64,000 nt of DNA, taken from NCBI GenBank assembly GCA_004193205.1, contig RZUM01000009.1, forward strand, positions 186,001-250,000. The letters run 5' to 3'. The notes beneath the pieces are model-generated. The model ran no database searches, was not told the origin of the DNA, and saw only the letters and a program-made list of their open reading frames with translations. This document shows positions 9,015-17,202 of this stretch, piece after piece (the first letter of the stretch is position 1; every line of letters begins with the position of its first letter). This DNA comes from Gordonia sediminis. Its GTDB lineage: Bacteria; Actinomycetota; Actinomycetes; Mycobacteriales; Mycobacteriaceae. A program made the position numbers and the translations under genes.

Positions 9015-9124
9015 GATCCAACCTCCAATTTTTCCTCGTAGTGATGCGGATCACCGAATACTATAATGGCACCCGGTGCATTTAAACAGCCCAAAACCAA
9101 AACTAGCCACACGGACAGGTCACG
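9015..9124. promoter_or_regulatory. mftA/mftR divergent control region with a short palindrome
   Basis: This 110-base gap separates the divergent mftR and mftA genes. It contains an AT-rich patch (ACTATAATGG, about 9058-9068) that can serve as a -10 on either strand. Next to it is the palindrome GCACCCGGTGC at 9069-9079. A TetR regulator encoded alongside usually binds such a site, so this is a candidate MftR operator. The gap has no further structure I recognise. Confidence 0.45.
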
Positions 9125-9745
9125 ATGAGTTCATCCGACGAGGTACATGGACCCACACGGGTCGCGCAACCGGGTCGACGTCCGGTCACCTCGCGTGCCC
9201 AGATCAGCACGGTTGCCATCGATCTGTTCACCGCACAGGGCTTCGACGAGACCAGCGTCGACGACATCGCCGACGCCGTCGGGATCGCCCGCCGCACCCT
9301 GTTTCGCTACTACCCGTCGAAGAACGCCATCGCCTGGGGAGACTTCGATGCCCACCTCGACGAGATGCGCACCCTGCTGGCCGCAATCCCGGCCGAGCTG
9401 CCGATCTCCGAGGCCCTGCGACGGGCGCTGGTGTCGTTCAACACGGTACCGGCCGCCGAACTCGCCGGGCATCGTCGACGCATGGCGCTGCTCCTGGGTG
9501 TTCCTGCCCTGCAAGCACATTCGATGCTCATGTACTCCGACTGGCGCCACGTGATCGCCGAGTTCGTCGCCGCGCGACTGGACCTCGACGAACACGACCA
9601 CCTCCCCCAGACCATCGCCTGGCTGTGCCTGGGCACCGCCCTGGCCGCCTACGAGCAGTGGCTCACCCATCCCGGGGCCGACCTCGAGGCGCTGATCATC
9701 GCGGGGAGCCGTACCCTGGCGCAAGGGGTCGACGCGCTGTCGTGA
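9125..9745 (+). CDS. mftR: MftR, TetR-family regulator of the mycofactocin locus
   Basis: This 206-residue TetR-family protein has the helix-turn-helix near residues 35-70 (TSVDDIADAVGIARRTLFRYYPSK). It is divergent from mftA, the standard place for MftR, which represses mft genes and responds to acyl-CoAs in mycobacteria (known of the family). Its C-terminal domain (residues 75-206) would carry the ligand pocket. kshB follows on the same strand, but a separate operator and an 86-base gap suggest separate control. Confidence 0.93.
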   Translation: MSSSDEVHGPTRVAQPGRRPVTSRAQISTVAIDLFTAQGFDETSVDDIADAVGIARRTLFRYYPSKNAIAWGDFDAHLDEMRTLLAAIPAELPISEALRRALVSFNTVPAAELAGHRRRMALLLGVPALQAHSMLMYSDWRHVIAEFVAARLDLDEHDHLPQTIAWLCLGTALAAYEQWLTHPGADLEALIIAGSRTLAQGVDALS

Positions 9746-9771
9746 CCAACCACCGGCGCGTTACCCTGGAC

Positions 9772-9785
9772 TAGAACGTGTTCTA
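9772..9785. promoter_or_regulatory. KstR operator upstream of kshB
   Basis: TAGAACGTGTTCTA is a palindrome with perfect TAGAAC/GTTCTA arms. It fits the KstR consensus TNNAACNNGTTNNA and lies 47 bases before the kshB start. kshB is a known KstR target in mycobacteria and rhodococci, so site and gene support each other. Confidence 0.85.
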
Positions 9786-9831
9786 ATTCTTTGAGGCGGT
9801 CCGGCCGACGGTCCGGCAGAGAGGTGGCGAG

Positions 9832-10887
9832 ATGACCGAACTGATGCCGCATGGCTCGCGCAGCGTGATCCTGACGGTCGCCGAGGTCATCGACGAGACC
9901 GCCGACGCCCGGTCGGTGGTCTTCGATCTTCCCGACACCCAGCGCGAATCCTTCACCGACTACAAACCCGGCCAGTTTCTCACGCTGCGGATTCCCAGCG
10001 ACGTCACCGGATCGGTCGCGCGGTGTTACTCGCTGGCCTCCGCGCCGGCCACCGACAAGCTCCCGAAGGTCACCGTCAAGCGCACGGTCGACGGTTACGG
10101 GTCGAACTGGGTGTGCGACAACCTCGCCCCCGGCAGCCAGATCGAGGTGCTGCCGCCGTCGGGTGTGTTCACCCCGAAGGATCTCGACACCCCACTGCTG
10201 CTGATCGCCGCCGGCAGTGGTGTCACACCGGTGATGTCGATCCTCAAGGCCGCCCTGCACGCCGGAAGCGCACCCGTCACCTTCTTCTACGCCAACCGTG
10301 GTACCGAGGACGTGATCTTCGCCGACGAACTGCGCGACCTGCAGGAGGCCCACCCCGATCGGCTCACCCTGATCCACTGGCTGGAGGCGCTGCAGGGACT
10401 GCCCGGCGACCGGATGCTCGCGAGCGCCTTCCGCCCCTTCGCCGAGCGCACCGCCTACCTCTGCGGACCCGGACCGTTCATGGACGCGGTGCACAAAGGC
10501 CTTGCGGGAGCAGGATTTCCGCACCACAACGTGCACACCGAGGTCTACAACTCACTGTCCGGCGACCCGTTCGCCGACGTCGAGCTCGCCGAGGTCACCG
10601 AGGCGGAGGAGGCGCAGGCCGCGACGGTCGAGGTGGAACTCGACGGCGAGACCCATAGCCTGCGGTGGCCGCGCAAACGGTCGCTGATCGACGTGATGCT
10701 CGCCGCGGGGCTCGATGCCCCCTACTCGTGTCAGGAGGGTGAATGCGGGTCGTGTGCATGCACCCTCACCGAGGGTACGGTCGACATGGAAAATATCGGT
10801 GCGCTCGACCCCGAGGACATCGCCGACGGGTACATCCTCGGCTGCCAGGCACATCCGACCTCGGAGAAGCTGCGGGTCGAGTTCTGA
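9832..10887 (+). CDS. kshB: KshB, reductase component of 3-ketosteroid 9-alpha-hydroxylase
   Basis: This 351-residue iron-sulfur flavoprotein carries electrons from NADH to the KshA oxygenase that opens the steroid nucleus. In order it has an FNR-type FAD domain (RCYSLASAP, about 64-72), an NAD domain (LIAAGSGVTPVMS and YLCGPGPFMDAV) and a C-terminal plant-type 2Fe-2S ferredoxin domain (CQEGECGSCACTL with a later ILGC). No kshA is in the window. A KstR operator lies upstream. Close relatives annotated HmpA or phenylacetate-pathway reductases share this layout, and the operator favours KshB. Confidence 0.88.
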   Translation: MTELMPHGSRSVILTVAEVIDETADARSVVFDLPDTQRESFTDYKPGQFLTLRIPSDVTGSVARCYSLASAPATDKLPKVTVKRTVDGYGSNWVCDNLAPGSQIEVLPPSGVFTPKDLDTPLLLIAAGSGVTPVMSILKAALHAGSAPVTFFYANRGTEDVIFADELRDLQEAHPDRLTLIHWLEALQGLPGDRMLASAFRPFAERTAYLCGPGPFMDAVHKGLAGAGFPHHNVHTEVYNSLSGDPFADVELAEVTEAEEAQAATVEVELDGETHSLRWPRKRSLIDVMLAAGLDAPYSCQEGECGSCACTLTEGTVDMENIGALDPEDIADGYILGCQAHPTSEKLRVEF

Positions 10888-10917
10888 GGCCTGGAACGCA
10901 CCTTGAGAAAGGCTGTC

Positions 10918-11286
10918 ATGACAACTGATCGTCTCGCCCGTGGGCTCGCGGGCATGTTGTTGACCATCGGCACACTGCATTTCGTGGTGCCCAAGCCGTT
11001 CGACGACATCATCCCCGAGGAGATCCCGGCCGATCCGCGCACACTGACCTACGCGTCGGGCGCCGCCGAACTCGCGATCGGTGCCGGCCTGCTGGTGCCG
11101 AATACCCGGCGCACCGCCGCCGCCGCGGCGGCGGCGCTGTTCGTCGCGGTCTATCCGGCCAACCTCAACATGGTGCGCCTGTGGTGGGACCGGTCGCCGG
11201 CGATGCGCGCCGTCGCGATCGGTCGACTCCCCTTCCAGTTCCCGATGATCTGGGCCGCCTACCGGGTGTGGCGCAACACCGAGTAG
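10918..11286 (+). CDS. DoxX-family small membrane protein
   Basis: This 122-residue protein has about four hydrophobic helices and the DoxX-like opening RLARGLAGMLLTIGTLHFVVPKPFD. It begins 30 bases after kshB, so it may be co-transcribed. The ATG at 10918 was preferred to an upstream TTG. DoxX-like proteins are integral membrane proteins of mostly unknown role. The link to steroid metabolism is positional only. Confidence 0.75.
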   Translation: MTTDRLARGLAGMLLTIGTLHFVVPKPFDDIIPEEIPADPRTLTYASGAAELAIGAGLLVPNTRRTAAAAAAALFVAVYPANLNMVRLWWDRSPAMRAVAIGRLPFQFPMIWAAYRVWRNTE

Positions 11287-11327
11287 TGAAGGCGCGCTGC
11301 ACAACTCCCATCCCTGAGGAGTGAGCG

Positions 11328-12059
11328 TCACACTCTCAGCGAGCGGTAGTGCGCCCGTTCGGCGGCGGTGATGTGCTCGGTCGCGTAGCTCAGCGCCGTC
11401 CGGCCCATCTGCGCCGCGTGGGTTTCCAGGAATCCGCACAACAGGTCGCGATCCACCCGCTTGCCGAGTTCGCGCAACATCCAACCGGAGGCCTTCTGGA
11501 TGAGGTCGCGACGATCGTCGAGCACCGTCGGGACGACGGCGAGAGTGGCCTCGGCGTTGCCGTGTTTGAGGAAGGCGAAGGTCCCCATGATCCCGACTCG
11601 ACGCCGCCACAGGTCGCCGTCGGCGGCGAGACGCAGCAGCGGGCCGTGATCGTCACGCGCCCACAACCATTCGCCGAGGATGGGATCGGCCGACGAGTCG
11701 ACCAGATCCCAGTTGTCGACATGACCGGCGTGGAGGGCGTCGAGGTAGCAGGCGATCCATCGAGCGCGGGTGTCGTCGTCGGGGGCACGTTCGAACTCGG
11801 CCCGCAGTACAAACAGCGCGGTCAGGCGGTGCTCGTGGATCGGCGAGCGCAGCAGCTCGGCGACGGCGTCGACGTCGGTCCCACCGAACCGCTTGGCGAT
11901 CGCGCGCAACTGCGGAACCCGCACACCGACGAAGACGTCACCCTCGCCGTACTCCCCCGGCCCGGTCTTGAAGAACCGCGCCGAACCCGCCGCACGGACG
12001 GGATCGGCGAGCGCGTCGATCTCCGCCGCGATCTGGGCTGCCGACGGGGACCGGGTCAC
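11328..12059 (-). CDS. DNA alkylation repair protein (AlkD-like HEAT-repeat family)
   Basis: The 243-residue protein matches AlkD-type glycosylases, HEAT-like alpha-helical proteins that remove alkylated bases. Family features seen are GVRVPQLRAIAKRF near residue 45, HEHRLTALFVL, NWDLVDSSADPILGEWL, and IQKASGWMLRELGKRV. It starts with GTG at 12059, only 4 bases after the stop of the ferredoxin-reductase gene, so the two form an operon. The pairing of functions has no clear logic. Confidence 0.88.
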   Translation of the reverse strand: MTRSPSAAQIAAEIDALADPVRAAGSARFFKTGPGEYGEGDVFVGVRVPQLRAIAKRFGGTDVDAVAELLRSPIHEHRLTALFVLRAEFERAPDDDTRARWIACYLDALHAGHVDNWDLVDSSADPILGEWLWARDDHGPLLRLAADGDLWRRRVGIMGTFAFLKHGNAEATLAVVPTVLDDRRDLIQKASGWMLRELGKRVDRDLLCGFLETHAAQMGRTALSYATEHITAAERAHYRSLRV

Positions 12060-12063
12060 CGGT

Positions 12064-13278
12064 TCAGCCGAGGACCTCGGAGATCGGGGTCCGGGTGAGC
12101 AGTTTGGGTCGGGTCTTCATGACCGGACCGACCTTGCCGGCACCGACGACAGCGGTGAGGAAGCCGTCGCGGCTGTAGTAGGCGAGGAACTTGGTGCCGT
12201 CGTCGTCGACGATGTGCACGTCGTCGCCGGCCTCGGGCCGTCCGAGCACCTGGATCTTGAGCTCGTACTGGTCACTCCAGAAATACGGTGGCGCAGCGGG
12301 AATCATCGCGTCGGTCTGCGCGATGCGATGTGCGACCTCGGTGGACTGCTCGACGGTGTGCGTCCAGTGTTCGACGCGACGTGTCCCGCCGGTCTCGGTG
12401 CGCCAGTTCGCGACGTCGCCGAGGGCGTAGACATCGGGCGCCGACGTCGCGCCACGTTCGTCGCATGCGATCCCACCGCCGGTTTCGCGCGGGGCCATCT
12501 CGATGCCGGAGCCGTCGAGGTAGTCGACCACCGGCGTCGACCCGATCCCGACGACGACGATGTCGGCGTCGACCACGGTGCCGTCGGCGAGTCGCACGGC
12601 GGTGACACGCACGTCGTCGGTGACCAGGCCGTCGACGCCGACTCCGGTGAGCACCTTGACGCCGCGGGCGGTGTGCAGGCGAGCGACCAGAGCCCCGATC
12701 TCGGTGCCGAGTGCGGCCGCCAGCGGTGCCGGCGCGGGCTCCACCAGCGTCACCTCGAGTCCGCGCTGATTGAGGCTGGCCGCCACCTCGCAGCCGATGA
12801 ACCCGGCCCCGACGACGACGGCCCGGGTGGCGCCCTCGATCTCGCCCCGCAGTGCCAGCGCGTCGTCGATGGTGCGCAGCACGTGGACTCCCGCCACCGC
12901 CTCGGCGCCCGGCAGCGGTCGCGGGTGCAGCCCGGTGGCCAGCACGAGCGCGTCATAGCGCAGGGTCTCGCTGTGGGTCGGGTCGTCGATCTTCTCGATG
13001 GTGACGGTGTGCTCGTCCGGCGACACCGCCGAGACCCGCTCTCCGGTGCGTAGTTCGATCGAGGATTCCGCGAAGAACTCCGTGGGCTTGAGATCGACTC
13101 GGTCGTCCTTGCCCTGCAGGACCGACTTGGACAGCGGCGGCCGGTCATACGGTGGGTGGGCCTCGGCACCGATCATCGTGATGGGACCGGCGTAGGCGTT
13201 GGCCCGCAGGCTCTCCGCCACCCGAATACCGCCGAGACCGGCACCGACAATCACCACACCCGCAGGCGACCCACTCAT
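12064..13278 (-). CDS. FAD-dependent ferredoxin/rubredoxin reductase-type oxidoreductase
   Basis: This 404-residue protein starts at the ATG at 13278 behind GAAGGA. It has two dinucleotide folds: FAD at the N-terminus (VVIVGAGLGGIRVAESL) and NAD in the middle (AVVVGAGFIGCEVAASL), plus the second FAD motif (DVYALGDVA). This matches reductases that feed electrons to P450 or dioxygenase systems through ferredoxin. A P450 is encoded 4 kb away, but no ferredoxin is seen in the window, so the partner is unknown. Confidence 0.85.
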   Translation of the reverse strand: MSGSPAGVVIVGAGLGGIRVAESLRANAYAGPITMIGAEAHPPYDRPPLSKSVLQGKDDRVDLKPTEFFAESSIELRTGERVSAVSPDEHTVTIEKIDDPTHSETLRYDALVLATGLHPRPLPGAEAVAGVHVLRTIDDALALRGEIEGATRAVVVGAGFIGCEVAASLNQRGLEVTLVEPAPAPLAAALGTEIGALVARLHTARGVKVLTGVGVDGLVTDDVRVTAVRLADGTVVDADIVVVGIGSTPVVDYLDGSGIEMAPRETGGGIACDERGATSAPDVYALGDVANWRTETGGTRRVEHWTHTVEQSTEVAHRIAQTDAMIPAAPPYFWSDQYELKIQVLGRPEAGDDVHIVDDDGTKFLAYYSRDGFLTAVVGAGKVGPVMKTRPKLLTRTPISEVLG

Positions 13279-13378
13279 CACGCGTCCTTCCGTCACAACT
13301 TCCATCCGCTGCGACGGTAGCCCGTCTGGCACGCGGTCGCCGACCATCTCCTGCGTCGGCATGGGGCCGGATGCCCCG

Positions 13379-13927
13379 TCAACGGGTGACGTCGCCGACC
13401 GGTTGGAGGTCGGCGAGCCGCCAATTGCCCTCGACATTACGCATCGTCGCCCACCGGGCAACAGGGACGGTGTGGCGGTCCCCGTTCGGCGCGGACCCGG
13501 TGTGCGGGATGTCGACGCTCTGATCGGCGAAGACCAGCACCTGCGACCGGTCGGGTGCATAGGCGTTCAGCCCGACCCCGACGACGCGTACGGTCATCGT
13601 CGCGCCGCCGAGGACCGCACCGGGGAGCACCACGTCGGGTCCCCGACTCCGATAGCGCACCAGCAGCGGTCCGGTGAGACGGTCCTCGACCGCGGCACGT
13701 GTCGACGCGTCGAGGCCGGGGTGGAAGGTCATCAGCGCGGTCACCGCCTCGCTCGTCGCGGTCAGCACCGCGTGACGCTCGGCGTCGTCGGGGACGGGCC
13801 GGGCGCGCTGGGCGCCGAGAAACCCGAGCACCGCCACCATCGAGGCGACCACGATGACCACACCGGCGACCACGACGCGGCGGCGTTGGCGACGCAGCAC
13901 CCGCGGCGGGCGGACGGGGTCGGTCAC
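13379..13927 (-). CDS. Mce-associated membrane protein (fourth of four tandem paralogues)
   Basis: The 182-residue protein has one N-terminal membrane helix (about residues 18-42) and an extracytoplasmic domain of the Mce-associated (Mas/Rv0177-like) type. That domain includes a segment on accumulated variables and a late WRLADLQPVG strand typical of the family. It starts with GTG at 13927, overlapping the previous stop as GTGA. Family members stabilise Mce lipid importers. No mce or yrbE gene is in this window. Confidence 0.75.
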   Translation of the reverse strand: MTDPVRPPRVLRRQRRRVVVAGVVIVVASMVAVLGFLGAQRARPVPDDAERHAVLTATSEAVTALMTFHPGLDASTRAAVEDRLTGPLLVRYRSRGPDVVLPGAVLGGATMTVRVVGVGLNAYAPDRSQVLVFADQSVDIPHTGSAPNGDRHTVPVARWATMRNVEGNWRLADLQPVGDVTR

Positions 13928-14541
13928 GACCGTGCCGCCTCGCCGATCAGCCAGCCGGCCGCGGTCCGCGTCATGGTGAGCTCCACCGTCACCGGGCCTT
14001 CCCCGCCGTCTTCGCCGATCAGTGCCGGGTCGGTGGCGTCGGCGACCACGAGCACCCGCGCCTGCGCACCCTCGTCGTCGGAGGCCGGATCGGTGATGAG
14101 GCCGGCGGCGAGGACCTGCCCGGTGCTCGGCGTCGTCTGTCCGGAGATCTCTGCGGTGATCGCGTCACGCGCACCCGCCAGCCGGTCGTGCTGCTCCCCC
14201 GTCGTCACCGCGAGCGCGCGGTCGAGGTAGCCGTCGGGATCGGCGGGGTCGGCGGTCAGCAACGTGGTGATCGCCGACCGGGCCGATGCGAGGACCTCCA
14301 TCGCGGTGGCCGACCGGGCGGCGGCCGACCGCTCGTGCACCAGCGTGGCCGTGATCGCACCGATCAACACCACCGCCGCCACAACGAGGACGGCCAGGGC
14401 GACGATGAATCGGCGGGAGCGGCGCCGGGCCCGCTCGCGTAGCGGGCCTGCGGCGGCGATCCGGGCCAGCCGGGCGGTGCGGGTCGCCTCGTCGACCCGT
14501 GTCCGCGCCGCCGGCAACCGGATCGGTTGGGTCTCGGTCAC
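13924..14541 (-). CDS. Mce-associated membrane protein (third of four)
   Basis: This is a 205-residue protein with a cytoplasmic basic stretch (RERARRRSRR), one membrane helix (FIVALAVLVVAAVVLIGAIT) and an outer domain. I chose the GTG at 14541 because it overlaps the upstream stop as GTGA. A longer in-frame ATG start at 14571 would run into the preceding gene. The predicted topology and the final WLIGEAARS strand match its neighbours. Confidence 0.72.
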   Translation of the reverse strand: MTETQPIRLPAARTRVDEATRTARLARIAAAGPLRERARRRSRRFIVALAVLVVAAVVLIGAITATLVHERSAAARSATAMEVLASARSAITTLLTADPADPDGYLDRALAVTTGEQHDRLAGARDAITAEISGQTTPSTGQVLAAGLITDPASDDEGAQARVLVVADATDPALIGEDGGEGPVTVELTMTRTAAGWLIGEAARS

Positions 14542-15047
14542 GACACCACATCCACCCGCGTGACCACCCACCGGTCGCCGTCACGGTCGAATCGTGCAGT
14601 CACCGAGCGCTTTTCGGTGACCGGCGGGGTCCCGTCGGCGGGTGTGGTGACGACGATCCCGGCGATCACGACGTCGCCACTCTCGGCGGTCGCGTCCGTC
14701 ACCCCTACCGCATCGGAGGTCCAGGTGATCCGGCGTGCGCCGTCGGCCGGGGGCCTGCCGAGTTCGGCGGCGTACCGTGCGGCGAACTCCCCTGCCATCA
14801 GGCTGCGGGCCCGGGCCCGGTCCGCCTGCCATGTCGCCGCGTCCACGGAGAAGATCTGGGCGACGATGCCGCCGGCCTCGCGGCGCAGTTCGGTACGGGC
14901 GCGTTCGTCGGCGGCATCGGATGCGCTCGTGCGGAGCACGCCGACGAGCGCCGCGATCAGCACCGCCACCACGATGCCCGCGACGCCCCCGAGAATCACG
15001 GCGGTGCGCATGCTCACGATCCGTGTCCGTGGCGGCGATGACGTCAT
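14538..15047 (-). CDS. Mce-associated membrane protein (second of four)
   Basis: This is the shortest of the set at 169 residues. It has a short basic N-terminus, a membrane helix at about residues 14-38 and an outer domain ending DRWVVTRVDVVS, the usual final strand of this family. Its ATG at 15047 overlaps the stop of the first gene as ATGA. Confidence 0.72.
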   Translation of the reverse strand: MTSSPPRTRIVSMRTAVILGGVAGIVVAVLIAALVGVLRTSASDAADERARTELRREAGGIVAQIFSVDAATWQADRARARSLMAGEFAARYAAELGRPPADGARRITWTSDAVGVTDATAESGDVVIAGIVVTTPADGTPPVTEKRSVTARFDRDGDRWVVTRVDVVS

Positions 15048-15628
15048 GGCAGGTATTGCACCGCAGCGAGTTTGAGCTGACCGTCGGCCGGGCTCACGAG
15101 TACCCGCAACCGGAAGCGTCGCACCACCGTCTCCGCGTCGTGGGTGGGTGTGGTCGCGTCGGTGAACTCGACCGTGGCGGCCACCAGGACCGCGGCACTG
15201 TCACCGGCGCGGGCCGCGACGCCCGCCCCGTCGATGACGCCGCGCCCGATGGTGCCCTGTGATCGGACGAAGGTCGTGTAGCTGTCCGCCGATTGCGCGA
15301 ACTCGTCGCGGAACTCGCCGGTGGCGCCGTCGAGGATCCGCCGCGCCCGGTCGGGCCGGCGATGGTCCGGACTGAGCAGGACCGACACCCGCGCCGTCGC
15401 CGCCTCGAGGTAGTCATCGTCGGCGTAGGTGTCGCCGGCCCGAGCCCACACCGTCACCGCGGCGACCGCGAGGAGAACCGCGCACAGCGCGACTGCCGAG
15501 CAGGCCTGCACCAGACGGGACGGCCGGCGCAGGCCCGCCTCGATCTCCGCCGACCACAGTTCGTCCACTGCCTCGCGCAGATCGGCGCGCGCGGCCCGCT
15601 CGGCGTCGAGTCGGGCGTCTCGGGCCAT
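15044..15628 (-). CDS. Mce-associated membrane protein (first of four)
   Basis: The 194-residue protein has a long charged cytoplasmic N-terminus (about 37 residues, possibly helical), one membrane helix (LVQACSAVALCAVLLAVAAV) and an outer domain with LEAATARVSVLLSPDHRRPD and YTTFVRSQG, typical of Mce-associated proteins. It heads an operon of four overlapping genes. The hairpin at 15646-15675 separates it from the upstream SDR gene. Confidence 0.75.
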   Translation of the reverse strand: MARDARLDAERAARADLREAVDELWSAEIEAGLRRPSRLVQACSAVALCAVLLAVAAVTVWARAGDTYADDDYLEAATARVSVLLSPDHRRPDRARRILDGATGEFRDEFAQSADSYTTFVRSQGTIGRGVIDGAGVAARAGDSAAVLVAATVEFTDATTPTHDAETVVRRFRLRVLVSPADGQLKLAAVQYLP

Positions 15629-15645
15629 ACGTCGGTTCCTCTCAC

Positions 15646-15675
15646 GGGTAGCCCCGGTGTCACCGGGGCCTACCC
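15646..15675. terminator. GC-rich hairpin, probable terminator of the SDR gene
   Basis: GGGTAGCCCCGGTG at 15646-15659 pairs with CACCGGGGCCTACCC at 15661-15675, with one bulged base. It lies 25-54 bases beyond the SDR stop on the reverse strand. There is no strong T-tract. Confidence 0.65.
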
Positions 15676-15699
15676 CACCCTAACGAGCGCCCGTGGAGA

Positions 15700-16554
15700 T
15701 CAGCTCTCCCCGATGCGGTTCGCGTAGGCGGCCCGCTGCTCGTGGTCGTAGTGCAGGAACACGCTGTCGAGCTTCGCCATCCGCCGCGACGCCCGCTTCC
15801 AGGATTGCGGGAAGAGCGCATTGGCGTGCACCCAGGCCATCGACCGCGGCGCGGTGACCCGCAACCGTGGGCGCGCGATGATGGAGACGACCTGCGCGGC
15901 AACATCTTCGGGCTCGAGGACCTGGATCATCCGGTTGGTCTGCACCCCCGAGATCAGGCCCGTGCGGGTGAACGTGGGCAGCACCGTGCTCACGCGCACG
16001 CCGGTCGATTCGAGTTCGGCGTTGACCGCCTCGGAGAACTCGATGACCGCCGCCTTGGCGCCGTTGTAGATGGTGAGCCCGGGCGTCGGCAGGCGACCGG
16101 CGAGTGAGGCGATGTTGACGATCTGGCCGTGCCCACGCGCGACCATTCGTCGTGCCGCGAGCTGCGTACCCGTGATCACCCCGATCACGTCGATGTCGTA
16201 GGTGCGCCGGATGAGCGCGTCGTCGTAGGACAGGAAGTCACCGACCGGCATGATGCCGGCGTTGTTGATCAGCACGTCGATCGGCCCGAGCGCGTCCTCG
16301 ACCGCGGTGAGGAAATCGTCGAAGGACCGGCGATCGGTGACGTCGACGGCGAAGCCCTCGACACCGAGGTCGGCCGCGGACTTGCCGACGGCCTCGTGGT
16401 CGATGTCGCCGAGGGCCACCGTGGCACCCGCGTTGAACAGCTGCGTAGCGGTCTCGAAACCGATGCCGCGGGCGGCGCCGGTGATGGCGATCACCTTGCC
16501 GCGCAACGCCGATGACGGGTCGGTCGAACGGCTGCGCCGATCGAGCAGGAACAT
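15700..16554 (-). CDS. Short-chain dehydrogenase/reductase
   Basis: This 284-residue classical SDR has TGAARGIG at about 25-32, INNAGIM, an active-site Ser in NIASLAG, and YNGAK as the Tyr/Lys pair. The C-terminal 50 residues are basic (SWKRASRRMAKLD), suggesting membrane or acidic-surface contact. It follows a TetR regulator and a P450 in the same direction. The same trio (SDR, TetR, cyp136) occurs in M. tuberculosis as Rv3057c-Rv3059, from memory. The substrate is unknown. Confidence 0.85.
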   Translation of the reverse strand: MFLLDRRSRSTDPSSALRGKVIAITGAARGIGFETATQLFNAGATVALGDIDHEAVGKSAADLGVEGFAVDVTDRRSFDDFLTAVEDALGPIDVLINNAGIMPVGDFLSYDDALIRRTYDIDVIGVITGTQLAARRMVARGHGQIVNIASLAGRLPTPGLTIYNGAKAAVIEFSEAVNAELESTGVRVSTVLPTFTRTGLISGVQTNRMIQVLEPEDVAAQVVSIIARPRLRVTAPRSMAWVHANALFPQSWKRASRRMAKLDSVFLHYDHEQRAAYANRIGES

Positions 16555-16602
16555 CTGTACTCCTTGGTCAGGGGGTCGAAACGAGTCCGGGACCGGGTGG
16601 GG

Positions 16603-17202
16603 TCACCAGATCATCGGGGCGAGATACTTGGCGGCCAGTTCGCGGACCGCGTCGGGTTGCCGGCGACGCTCATCGGAGGCCGGGACCTCCAGAAATGAGA
16701 TGACAAGTCGGACATGCAGTTCCACGGCATGCAGGAGGTCCTGCTCGGGCATCTGCGCACCCGCGGACCGCAGCGTCGCGGCCACCCGGGCGGCGACCGT
16801 GTCGATGAACAGCGAGGTCACCGACGCGGTGATGCCCCTCATCTCGAAGTCGGTGAGGACCAGCCGACGCATCAGCGGATCCTCGGAGATCATCACCGCA
16901 CCCTCGGCGAAGGCCTCCACGACCGCCTCGGCCGGACCGAGCCCCACCACCGCCGCCTCGAGGCGCACCATCCCGCGCTGGTAGAGGTCGTTGGCGACGG
17001 CGAGGAGCAACTCCTCTTTGTTCGGGAAACGCCGGTAGAGCGTGCTGCGGCTCACGCCCGCATTCGCGGCGACCTCGTCCATGTTGGCGCGTCGCACGCC
17101 CACCGAGGTGAACTCGGCGCCCGCAGCCGCGAGGATCGCCTGCTCCTGATCCTCCGGACTCGAGGTGTTGCGTGTCTTGCGCCGGGTCTTGACGGAGCTC
17201 AT
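16603..17202 (-). CDS. TetR-family regulator coupled to a P450
   Basis: The 199-residue protein has a TetR helix-turn-helix (NMDEVAANAGVSRSTLYRRFPNKEELL, residues about 40-66). The ATG at 17202 overlaps the P450 stop as ATGA (17199-17202), which fixes the start and shows translational coupling. It probably controls its own operon. The ligand-binding half gives no recognisable hint of the inducer. Confidence 0.88.
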   Translation of the reverse strand: MSSVKTRRKTRNTSSPEDQEQAILAAAGAEFTSVGVRRANMDEVAANAGVSRSTLYRRFPNKEELLLAVANDLYQRGMVRLEAAVVGLGPAEAVVEAFAEGAVMISEDPLMRRLVLTDFEMRGITASVTSLFIDTVAARVAATLRSAGAQMPEQDLLHAVELHVRLVISFLEVPASDERRRQPDAVRELAAKYLAPMIW

